Shown here piece by piece: positions 1-5,816 of a stretch of DNA of 7,369 nt. Under the pieces are notes generated by a model. That model was given only the letters and a program-made list of their open reading frames with translations, ran no database searches and was not told the DNA's origin. Both the position numbers and the translations under genes were made by a program. This stretch comes from an uncultured Actinomycetes bacterium (GTDB taxonomy: Bacteria; Actinomycetota; Coriobacteriia; Coriobacteriales; RUG844). Where the stretch lies: positions 1 through 7,369 of the forward strand of contig OMSY01000113.1 of assembly GCA_900313875.1 (NCBI GenBank), in the 5' to 3' direction. Each line of letters starts with the position of its first letter. Positions within the stretch are counted from its first letter, which is position 1.

Positions 1-112
1 ATCGGCGTGTGTGCGGTGTCGGTTCCGCCGTTCCAAGATGTTCCATATGCTGGATTCCCCGCATTCTATCGCAAATGTCAGTCAGAACCGTCAAGGTGCT
101 GCGCGCACACGC

Positions 113-118
113 TATAAT
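113..118 (+). promoter_or_regulatory. Candidate -10 box of the serS promoter
   Basis: A perfect TATAAT lies 75 bases before the serS start codon. It predicts transcription starting near 125 and a leader of about 68 nt. No good -35 box sits 16-18 nt upstream (GTCAAG at 90-95 matches poorly), so the promoter may need an activator or be weak. The leader is too short for a T-box riboswitch, and no T-box sequence is visible. The rest of 1-192 holds no supportable gene. Confidence 0.55.
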
Positions 119-192
119 CCACAAGTATCGCCGTCATGCCCTGATGTGCGGCCGACGGGAACAGTCGAACCAACCCTTCATCGGAGGTGCCC

Positions 193-1470
193 ATGCTTGA
201 CGCACGATTCATCCGCGAGAACGAGGAGCTTGTCACCGAGGCGCTCAGGAACCGTCATGCCATGTGGGACATCGGTCGTTTCAAGGAACTCGATGCCAAC
301 CGTCGTTCGCTGATTTCCGAGGTCGAGCGTCTCCAGGCCGAGCGCAATGCGAGGAGCAAGGAGATCGGCAAGCTCATGAAGGCAGGCGACAAGGATGCTG
401 CCGACCAGGCGAAAGCCGACGTGCGCGCCATCAACGACCGTATCGAGGGGATTTCCGAGGAGCGCGACCGCGTCCAGGCCAGGTTCGATGAGCTCCTGCT
501 TGCCATCCCGAACATCCCCGGAGCCGGTTGCCCCGTGGGCGATGACGAGAACGACAATCCTGAGGTGCGCCGTTGGGGCATCCCACGTGAGTTCGATTTC
601 GAGATGAAGCCGCACTGGGACCTGGGCCCCGAGCTCGGGATCATCGATTTCGAGCGCGCGGTCAAGCTTGCCGGCTCGCGGTTCACCCTTCTCGGGGGGC
701 TCGGTGCCCGTCTCGAGCGCGCTCTCATCAACTTCATGATAGACACCCATGTCGAGTCGGGCTTCAAGGAATGGTGGCCGCCGTACATGGCCAACGTCGA
801 GACCCTCACCGGCACGGGCCAGCTGCCCAAGTTCGAGGAGGATCTGTTCAAGACGCGGGAGGGCATGTACCTCATCCCCACGGCAGAGGTGGTGCTCACC
901 AACATCCATCGTGACGAGATCCTGTCGGTCGAGGACCTTCCCCTGTGGTACTGCGCCTTCACTCCCTGCTTCAGGGAGGAGGCCGGCAGCGCTGGCAGGG
1001 ACACGCGCGGCCTCATCCGGGTCCATCAGTTCGACAAGGTGGAGATGGTCAAGTTCGCCAAGCCCGAGGAGTCCTATGCCGAGCTCGAGTCCATGACCGC
1101 CTCGGCCGAGAGGATCCTGCAGTTGCTCGAGCTTCCGTACCGCGTGGTCAACCTTTGCACCGGCGATATCGGGTTCTCAGCGGCTCAGACGTACGACATC
1201 GAGGTCTGGCTTCCCTCGTATGGGGATTACAAGGAGATCTCGTCCTGCTCCAATTGCGAGGATTTCCAGGCGCGACGTGCCAATATCCGTTACAAGGACC
1301 CTGACAGCTTCAAGGGCAACCGCTTCGTGCACACCCTCAACGGGTCGGGGCTTGCGGTCGGCCGTACGATGGCGGCCGTCATCGAGAACTATCAGCAGGC
1401 CGATGGTTCGATCAGGGTGCCGGACGTGCTCGTGCCCTACATGGGTGTCGAGACGATTTCCCCCAGGTAG
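193..1470 (+). CDS. serS: Seryl-tRNA synthetase (class II)
   Basis: Cytoplasmic enzyme that activates serine with ATP and charges tRNA-Ser; a homodimer in this family. The 425-residue product has the usual length. Residues 1 to about 105 form the charged, heptad-like helical arm that grips the long variable arm of tRNA-Ser. The catalytic core follows: [14 protein letters not shown] at 207-219, motif 2 as [21 protein letters not shown] at 260-280, [15 protein letters not shown] at 348-362, and motif 3 around [11 protein letters not shown] at 382-392 with its conserved Arg391. All expected active-site signatures are present. The ATG at 193 was chosen because GGAGG at 183-187 sits 5 nt upstream; a GTG at 187 overlaps that site and is unlikely. 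The next gene begins 12 nt after the stop, suggesting co-transcription. The N-terminal type fits Firmicutes/Coriobacteriia better than Actinomycetia. Confidence 0.97.
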   Translation: MLDARFIRENEELVTEALRNRHAMWDIGRFKELDANRRSLISEVERLQAERNARSKEIGKLMKAGDKDAADQAKADVRAINDRIEGISEERDRVQARFDELLLAIPNIPGAGCPVGDDENDNPEVRRWGIPREFDFEMKPHWDLGPELGIIDFERAVKLAGSRFTLLGGLGARLERALINFMIDTHVESGFKEWWPPYMANVETLTGTGQLPKFEEDLFKTREGMYLIPTAEVVLTNIHRDEILSVEDLPLWYCAFTPCFREEAGSAGRDTRGLIRVHQFDKVEMVKFAKPEESYAELESMTASAERILQLLELPYRVVNLCTGDIGFSAAQTYDIEVWLPSYGDYKEISSCSNCEDFQARRANIRYKDPDSFKGNRFVHTLNGSGLAVGRTMAAVIENYQQADGSIRVPDVLVPYMGVETISPR

Positions 1471-1482
1471 CCGGAAGACCTG

Positions 1483-2208
1483 ATGTCGCGCGAAGAGGGA
1501 CAGGCCGCTTCGGCACGGAAGCCTTCTCGAAGGCGCAGGCGCCCATCGGGTTTTGGTGCTTCGGATGGTGCGCACTTGTCAGGAGGGCGCGGGCAAGCCT
1601 CTGACGAGGAGCACGTGCGTGATGGCTCCCCTGCCTCGGGACCCGGACGAGGGCCGAGAAAGAGCGCCCGCAAGACGCCCAAGCGACCGAAGCTCCGTGC
1701 CGCGGGTGTCCTGCTTGGCATCCTCGCGATCCTTGCCCTGGGGGTCATTGCCGCACAGGGGATGCTGACCCGTTTCGCCGAGGGCGATGCCGCGCAGACG
1801 ATCCAAGGTGAGTGGCAGCTCCTGAACGAGGATGTCACCTGCGTGTTCGACTCGAAGCAGCTCAAGTTACCCGATGGGGTTGCCTATGATTACACGATGG
1901 ACCCCTCCAAGCACACCATCGTGTTCAAGGTAGGCGAGAAGACCGGGTCGTGCTCCTACGCGTTCTCGCGGCATGGGGATGCATTGCAGCTCAAGCTGAC
2001 CGAGGGGGAGGGCAAGGACAAGAAGGCCGTCAAGCTCGTGAAGCTTTCCGATGACAAGGCGGCCACGCCCGTCGGCACGCGCATGGACGAGCCTGCCCCT
2101 TCCGAGGAGCCCGAGGTGTCGGAGAGCCCGACTCCATCTGCAGAGGAGACTCCGGCAGAGGCTGCGAGCCTTGCCGCGAGCGAGGGTCCGACCGACGCCG
2201 CACGGTGA
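1483..2208 (+). CDS. Uncharacterised single-pass membrane protein
   Basis: I do not recognise a named family. The 241-residue product has a long, very basic, low-complexity cytoplasmic N-terminus (residues 1-72, with an Arg run at 16-20), one hydrophobic helix at about 73-92, and an extracytoplasmic domain of about 85 residues (about 104-190). That domain looks beta-rich and contains G-E-W at 109-111, recalling the GxW start of lipocalin-like folds, and two cysteines (120 and 157) that could form a disulfide. Residues 200-241 are an acidic Pro/Ser/Glu/Ala tail. Topology follows the positive-inside rule. The ATG at 1483 has GGAAG at 1473-1477, 5 nt upstream, and lies 12 nt after the serS stop, so it is probably translated from the serS transcript. 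Nothing in it suggests a role in translation. The coding call is solid; the function is unknown. Confidence 0.85.
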   Translation: MSREEGQAASARKPSRRRRRPSGFGASDGAHLSGGRGQASDEEHVRDGSPASGPGRGPRKSARKTPKRPKLRAAGVLLGILAILALGVIAAQGMLTRFAEGDAAQTIQGEWQLLNEDVTCVFDSKQLKLPDGVAYDYTMDPSKHTIVFKVGEKTGSCSYAFSRHGDALQLKLTEGEGKDKKAVKLVKLSDDKAATPVGTRMDEPAPSEEPEVSESPTPSAEETPAEAASLAASEGPTDAAR

Positions 2209-2267
2209 GTCTGGGAAACGACCTTCGTCCTGTTGCCATGGAGGTTTCACGCTGTGGAGCCGGCTGC

Positions 2268-2303
2268 TGCGGGTGGAGCAGGGACTGTCCCGTTCCGCCC
2301 GCA
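2268..2303 (+). terminator. Strong hairpin, possible terminator of the serS transcript
   Basis: The arms 2268-2277 and 2294-2303 pair over 10 bp with one G-U, and the loop itself folds further (GGGA at 2281-2284 with TCCC at 2288-2291). The hairpin starts 60 nt after the stop codon at 2208. The downstream bases contain only a short T run (CCCATTTCC), so intrinsic termination would be imperfect. The remainder of 2209-2354 shows no gene. Confidence 0.45.
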
Positions 2304-2354
2304 ACCCATTTCCGCACCGGCCGGGGACGAGGTCGCAAGGGTCACGGTGTCGGT

Positions 2355-2392
2355 GAAAACAGAACAGGTAGACGGTTGCGACCGTCTACCTG
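2355..2392 (-). terminator. Rho-independent terminator of tRNA-Arg
   Basis: A perfect 12-bp stem (2365-2376 with 2381-2392) closes on a 4-nt loop. Read on the minus strand it is followed by TTCTGTTTTC. It begins 12 nt beyond the CCA end of the tRNA-Arg gene, which is the expected place. No T-run follows it on the plus strand, so it acts one way. Confidence 0.8.
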
Positions 2393-2403
2393 CGAGTAGT
2401 CGA

Positions 2404-2480
2404 TGGTGCGCCATATAGGATTCGAACCTATGACGTACTGATTCGTAGTCAGTCCCTCTATCCAGCTGAGGTAATGGCGC
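2404..2480 (-). tRNA. tRNA-Arg (anticodon ACG)
   Basis: On the minus strand the sequence folds into a full cloverleaf. The acceptor stem is GCGCCAT with ATGGCGC, the D stem CCTC/GAGG, the anticodon stem ACTGA/TCAGT with loop CTACGAA, the variable loop 5 nt, and the T stem ATAGG/CCTAT with loop TTCGAAT. The anticodon ACG, whose first A is normally edited to inosine by TadA, reads CGU, CGC and CGA arginine codons. The discriminator is A (2407), and the CCA tail is encoded at 2404-2406. It has its own promoter and terminator and is apparently a single-gene unit. Confidence 0.97.
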
Positions 2481-2502
2481 ATCGCTCATCCGAGCAAACG
2501 CA

Positions 2503-2531
2503 ATGATGGCACTCTCAAGTTCCGATGTCAA
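2503..2531 (-). promoter_or_regulatory. Promoter of tRNA-Arg
   Basis: On the minus strand a perfect TTGACA (2526-2531) is separated by 17 nt from CATCAT (2503-2508), a 4/6 match to the -10 consensus. Transcription would start near 2496, leaving a leader of about 16 nt before the tRNA. Confidence 0.7.
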
Positions 2532-2599
2532 ATCGAAGTGCCGTGAGAAGCTGCTGAAAGGTGTACGAGCGGGAGGTCGTCGCGCCGAAAGGGAGGTAT

Positions 2600-2650
2600 C
2601 CGCTTGTGCGGGTTCGGAATTGGTTCCGTTCCATTCTGTGGAAGCGGAAC
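2600..2650. repeat. Inverted repeats in the spacer between the two tRNA genes
   Basis: Two hairpins lie here: a short CCGC-TTGT-GCGG at 2600-2611, and a longer one pairing 2623-2633 with 2639-2650 (11 bp with one bulged G, loop TTCTG). The string CCGCTTGTGCGGG at 2600-2612 recurs with one change as CCGCTTATGCGGG at 2699-2711, the core of the tRNA-Ser terminator. I see no convincing gene in 2532-2682. Confidence 0.5.
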
Positions 2651-2682
2651 GGGCTGGCTTCCATCTCAGGGTCCCCGTCCCT

Positions 2683-2716
2683 ACGAAAGAGACGATGCCC
2701 GCTTATGCGGGCATCG
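2683..2716 (-). terminator. Probable terminator of tRNA-Ser
   Basis: A perfect 10-bp stem (2693-2702 with 2707-2716) has a TTAT loop. On the minus strand it lies 8 nt past the CCA end of tRNA-Ser and is followed by a pyrimidine-rich stretch, GTCTCTTTCG. The T-run is interrupted, so termination is likely but not textbook. Confidence 0.65.
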
Positions 2717-2724
2717 GTGTGTTC

Positions 2725-2816
2725 TGGCGGAGAGCTGGGGATTTGAACCCCAGAGGGGATTTGAGTCCCCTACTCGCTTAGCAGGCGAGCACCTTCGGCC
2801 ACTCGGTCAGCTCTCC
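2725..2816 (-). tRNA. tRNA-Ser (anticodon GCU)
   Basis: The minus strand folds into a type II tRNA. The acceptor stem is GGAGAGC/GCTCTCC, the anticodon stem CTCGC/GCGAG with loop CTGCTAA, and the T stem CTGGG/CCCAG with loop GTTCAAAT-like. A long variable arm (TAGGGGACTCAAATCCCCT region) is typical of serine tRNAs and is the feature SerS recognises. The anticodon GCT reads AGC and AGU. The discriminator is G (2728), as expected for tRNA-Ser, and CCA is encoded at 2725-2727. It is transcribed separately from tRNA-Arg. Confidence 0.97.
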
Positions 2817-2840
2817 ATCATTGCATGAGCGTGCTTTCCC

Positions 2841-2870
2841 ATTATATCCGGGTCTCATGCGAGTTGTCAT
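2841..2870 (-). promoter_or_regulatory. Promoter of tRNA-Ser
   Basis: On the minus strand ATGACA (2865-2870, 5/6 match to TTGACA) is followed after 18 nt by a perfect TATAAT (2841-2846). Transcription would begin near 2834, about 18 nt before the mature tRNA. This is one of the best promoter matches in the window. Confidence 0.75.
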
Positions 2871-2906
2871 GATACCGTTTGGTAACTCGCGGGTAAAGGG
2901 GCGAAC

Positions 2907-2915
2907 TGTTATTCT
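2907..2915 (+). promoter_or_regulatory. Candidate extended -10 box for the DUF2207 gene
   Basis: TGTTATTCT matches the extended -10 pattern TGnTATAAT in all but one position of the hexamer. It lies 31 nt before the start codon at 2947. No -35 box is evident, which extended -10 promoters can tolerate. The assignment rests on position and match alone. Confidence 0.4.
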
Positions 2916-2946
2916 GTCACACAGAATTCTACGAGGGGAGTCGTTC

Positions 2947-4878
2947 ATGCAAGTGAGGTCGGTGCGGGACTGCCATGTGCGGGCGGTTTGTCCCCTGCTG
3001 TTCGCGGTGCTCCTGTGTGCGATGGCGTGGCTGTCGATACCGTCCACCGCTTCTGCAAGGAGCTACAAGATCGGCCCCATTTCCATCGATGCGACCGTGG
3101 GCAGCGATGGGGTCATCAAGGTCGTCGATACCCGGACCATCACCTTCGATGGTAGGACGGACTATATCTATTGGGACTTCCCCATGGGGGACAACAAGCA
3201 GGGGAACTATGTCATCGATGGTGTGTCCGAGGTCGACGGGGCGGGTAACGAGACGCCTCTTGTCCCCACGGAGGACGAGGCAGCCATCAAGGACCGCAGT
3301 GCGCGTGTCGCCAACACCTATTACGTGAAGTATTCGGAGACCAGGCGTCGCGGCCCTGATGCCAAGCTGTACCTGTTCTTCGACAAGCAGGACACGGTGG
3401 CGACCTACCGCATCAGATACCGTGCGCTCGACATGGTCGATGCGCATGCGGACACCGGTGAGATGTACTGGATGTACATCGCCGGCAACCACAACGTCGT
3501 CTTCAGGAACGTCGACGTCAACATCACCTTGCCGGTTCCCGCAGGTGCGCAGGTCATCACCGGTGGGGACGGGACCAACGTTCATGGGTGGGACCAAGGC
3601 GGCATCTACGGCTCGGTCTGGACCGATGATGCTGGGGTGATCCATATCGAGCGTTCGAAGATCGCGATGGGCGAGTATGGCGAGGCTCGTGCGACCTTCC
3701 CGGTGGAGTGGTTGAGCGGCAAGACGCCTTCGACCGTCAAGCATCTTGACGAGATTCTCGAGGAACAGGACAAATGGGCCGATGAGACCAGTCAGATGCG
3801 CATCAAGTCGGACCTGCGACGCAAGGGTGCGGGAATCACCATGTACCTCATCGATGCGATTGTCCTTGCATTCGCGCTCGTCGCCTTCTTCAGGTGGGGT
3901 CGTCAGTACGTACCTGATTATCATGAGAGGTATTGCAAGGAGATCCCCTCACGTGACCATCCGGTCGTGATGGGCGAGGTCTGGAGCTGGGGCGAGGTCG
4001 ATGCCAGATGCTTCGTGGCCGGGCTCATGCGGCTGTCGCAGCTTGGTGTCGTGAGCCTATGCCAGGAGGACGGAACCGACGAGGTGCGCCGTGACCCGGG
4101 TGCGGGGAGCTGCACGCTCGTCCTGCATCCCGAGGCTGCAGCGCAGATGGAGGACCCCATCGACGTGCGCGCCTACGCGCTTCTCGCACGGGCGGCTGAA
4201 GGCGGGGATACGTGCAGCCCGGAGCAGCTACGCAGCTGGGGCGAGACGCATCCCGAGGAACTGGAGGAGTTGCTCGGCGATTGGCGCGGCAGCGTGAAGG
4301 CCATCTCCGAGCGACGGGGTTTCTTCGAGTCGACGGGGTCTTCCGGGCGCAGGGTGCTTCTCATCCTCGGCGGTGCGCTCCTCATCGCCTCGCTTGCCAT
4401 CTTCCTTCCCTTCGCCCTCGGATACGAGAGCCTCTATCTCGAGATCGCGACCGGTGTCAGCATATTGGACGCGGTCATCATCATGCTCTTCGGGCTCATG
4501 ATGCGCCGTCGTAGCGAGGAGGCTGCAGACCTGCAGGTGCGGTTGCTCGCGCTCGAGCGCTGGTTGGGCGACTTGTCCACTGAGGACGGGCTTCCCGATG
4601 GGTTCTCAGACGAGGACTGGGCGGGCATCGTCATCGCTGCTGAGGTGTTCGGTATCGATACCCAGGTGCTGGGGGACCTTGAGGCCAGGGCGCCCGAAGC
4701 GCTGCAGGGTGAGCTGGCATCGCGGGCGCGTGCCTGGTGCGTGCCGACTGTCGATGGTCCGACGTCAGCCGAGCTGTTCGCCCAGGCCATCGAGGCCCTA
4801 GGGGGTGTTGGCGACATCGGCAAGGGCTTCGGTGGCGGGACGAGTCCCGTTGCCGACATGGCGGTGGCGGCTTCCTGA
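2947..4878 (+). CDS. DUF2207 family predicted membrane protein
   Basis: The 643-residue product matches the DUF2207 plan. It has a signal peptide (about 1-38, hydrophobic core 15-30, likely cleavage after ASA at 35-37); an extracytoplasmic beta-rich domain (about 39-260) with WDFPMGDN near 76-83; a membrane helix at 297-316; a cytoplasmic segment (about 317-465); two further helices (469-490 and 500-519); and a soluble C-terminal part with the family's ALERWLGDL (535-543) and AEVFGI (565-570) regions. Biochemical function is unknown for the family; an envelope role is inferred. The ATG at 2947 is chosen because GGGGAG at 2935-2940 precedes it by 6 nt and a signal peptide follows directly; in-frame ATGs further upstream would hide the signal peptide. 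Family members usually end in a long Gly-rich tail. Here it is cut to GKGFGGG at 625-631 plus 12 unrelated residues. A lemA gene is convergent downstream. Confidence 0.88.
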   Translation: MQVRSVRDCHVRAVCPLLFAVLLCAMAWLSIPSTASARSYKIGPISIDATVGSDGVIKVVDTRTITFDGRTDYIYWDFPMGDNKQGNYVIDGVSEVDGAGNETPLVPTEDEAAIKDRSARVANTYYVKYSETRRRGPDAKLYLFFDKQDTVATYRIRYRALDMVDAHADTGEMYWMYIAGNHNVVFRNVDVNITLPVPAGAQVITGGDGTNVHGWDQGGIYGSVWTDDAGVIHIERSKIAMGEYGEARATFPVEWLSGKTPSTVKHLDEILEEQDKWADETSQMRIKSDLRRKGAGITMYLIDAIVLAFALVAFFRWGRQYVPDYHERYCKEIPSRDHPVVMGEVWSWGEVDARCFVAGLMRLSQLGVVSLCQEDGTDEVRRDPGAGSCTLVLHPEAAAQMEDPIDVRAYALLARAAEGGDTCSPEQLRSWGETHPEELEELLGDWRGSVKAISERRGFFESTGSSGRRVLLILGGALLIASLAIFLPFALGYESLYLEIATGVSILDAVIIMLFGLMMRRRSEEAADLQVRLLALERWLGDLSTEDGLPDGFSDEDWAGIVIAAEVFGIDTQVLGDLEARAPEALQGELASRARAWCVPTVDGPTSAELFAQAIEALGGVGDIGKGFGGGTSPVADMAVAAS

Positions 4879-4958
4879 CCGGAACGGGGGCGGGCTCCCC
4901 GACCCGGACGGTTACACCGTGGACGGTGGCGGCTTCCTGATCGGAACGGGGGTCGGGC
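4862..4958 (+). repeat. Imperfect direct repeat across the end of the DUF2207 gene
   Basis: A block of about 33 nt starting CGGTGGCGGCTTCCTGA occurs at 4862-4895 and again at 4924-4958, differing by one substitution and a one-base insertion. The offset is 62 nt, not a multiple of three. The first copy contains the actual stop codon TGA (4876-4878). A weaker relative is GGCTTCGGTGGCGGGA at 4825-4840. The region probably derives from a Gly-rich coding tail. Confidence 0.75.
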
Positions 4959-5033
4959 CCCTCGTTTCACCCAACGGCCGTTGGGGCCTGCCCGGTTTCC
5001 CACACCGTCCCCCGCCTCTTCGTGCTGCAGATG

Positions 5034-5068
5034 AAAAAGCCCACGGGCGCCGGGTCCGTGGGCTTTCT
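5034..5068. terminator. Bidirectional terminator between the DUF2207 gene and lemA
   Basis: An 11-bp perfect stem, AAAGCCCACGG (5036-5046) with CCGTGGGCTTT (5056-5066), encloses a 9-nt loop. On the minus strand the stem runs into TTTTT (5034-5038), a strong terminator 21 nt after the lemA stop. On the plus strand it is followed by TTTCTGTCGTTCC, weaker but usable for the DUF2207 transcript. Confidence 0.85.
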
Positions 5069-5086
5069 GTCGTTCCTTGAACGGTA

Positions 5087-5647
5087 TCAACTCTCGAAGA
5101 CGACCTTGGGCGGCTCGGCTACCGCGGGGTTGTCGGTCTGGAAGCTCTGACGGGCCTTGAAGCCGAAGGTCGAGGCGATGATGTTGCCGGGGAAGCGCTG
5201 GATGGCGTTGTTGAACATCATGACGGTGTCGTTGTAGGACTGGCGCATGATCGAGATCTTGTCCTCGGTCTCGGTGAGCTCGTGCTGGAGCTGGAGAAAG
5301 TTCTGGTTGGCCTTGAGGTCGGGATATGCCTCGGATACCGCGAACAGTGATTTCAGCGTATCCGAGAGAACATTCTCCGCCTGCATCTTGCCTTCGAGCG
5401 TGCTTGCGCCCATTGCTGCAGCGCGTGCATCGGTCACGCTCTGCAGGGTCGACGCCTCGTGGGCGGCATACCCCTTTACGGTCTCGATGAGGTTGGGGAT
5501 GAGGTCGAGCCTCCGCTGCAGCTGCACGTCGATCTGCGCCCAGGCGTTGTCGACACGGTTGCGGAGCGTGATGAACCGATTGTAGTAGGTGGCGAAGAAG
5601 CCCACCACCAGAACGACCACTACAAGGATGACGATGATTCCCTTCAT
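5087..5647 (-). CDS. lemA: LemA family protein
   Basis: The 186-residue product has a strong N-terminal membrane helix (about 3-20) with a short cytoplasmic start and the rest outside. It lacks a lipobox cysteine, so it is anchored by the helix. The family's helical-bundle signatures are all visible: NRVDNAWAQIDVQLQRRLDL at 30-49, IPNLIETVKGYAAHE at 50-64, SEAYPDLKANQNFLQLQHEL at 105-124, SYNDTVMMFNNAI at 137-149, and FP followed by FGF at 152-163. The molecular role is not established. The ATG at 5647 is preceded by AGGAG with 7 nt spacing on the minus strand; reading further upstream in frame gives no LemA-like sequence. It is convergent with the DUF2207 gene, a frequent partner of lemA, and divergent from the TMEM175-like gene. 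Confidence 0.95.
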   Translation of the reverse strand: MKGIIVILVVVVLVVGFFATYYNRFITLRNRVDNAWAQIDVQLQRRLDLIPNLIETVKGYAAHEASTLQSVTDARAAAMGASTLEGKMQAENVLSDTLKSLFAVSEAYPDLKANQNFLQLQHELTETEDKISIMRQSYNDTVMMFNNAIQRFPGNIIASTFGFKARQSFQTDNPAVAEPPKVVFES

Positions 5648-5683
5648 GTCTCCACTCCTCTGAACGGCATCGGATTCACGAAC

Positions 5684-5691
5684 AGTATATA
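5684..5691 (-). promoter_or_regulatory. Candidate -10 region of lemA
   Basis: On the minus strand TATATACT contains TATACT (5/6 to consensus) about 37 nt before the lemA start codon. No clear -35 is seen at 16-18 nt. The remainder of the 169-nt divergent spacer (5648-5816) must also hold the promoter of the plus-strand gene, but I found no convincing match for it. Confidence 0.4.
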
Positions 5692-5816
5692 GGTAAGCGG
5701 GCGTTTTCATGGGAAAATGGCAAGAAACGGGAAATCGGGACCGGAGGTGTGCGCCCGAGGGCTTGGTATCCTTGCTCTCTGCACGGGTTCCGTGGTTGAA
5801 AAGGATGGGAAGCGAG

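Noticed and set aside
119..192. Possible serS T-box riboswitch or leader attenuator
   Set aside because: Only about 68 nt of leader and a weak 5-bp pairing (131-135 with 154-158). No T-box consensus or terminator/antiterminator pair is visible.
178..1026. Long open frames on the minus strand opposite serS
   Set aside because: They are mirror frames of a GC-rich gene. The plus strand encodes a complete SerS with all motifs, and the minus-strand products resemble no family.
2404..2480. tRNA-Arg 3' end as an attachment site for an integrated element
   Set aside because: No integrase gene and no second copy of the tRNA 3' end lie in the window. The flanking sequence is the tRNA's own terminator.
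2821..2946. Upstream in-frame extension of the DUF2207 protein (42 more residues)
   Set aside because: It would bury the signal peptide and overlap the divergent promoters. The start at 2947 has a well-spaced ribosome site.
2929..3924. 331-codon minus-strand open frame inside the DUF2207 gene
   Set aside because: It is a codon-bias shadow rich in Asp, His, Val and Arg with no domain pattern, opposite a well-supported gene.
4805..5080. Separate gene downstream of the DUF2207 stop
   Set aside because: It has no ribosome site and overlaps both the DUF2207 end and the terminator. Its product is Gly/Pro-rich repeat translation.
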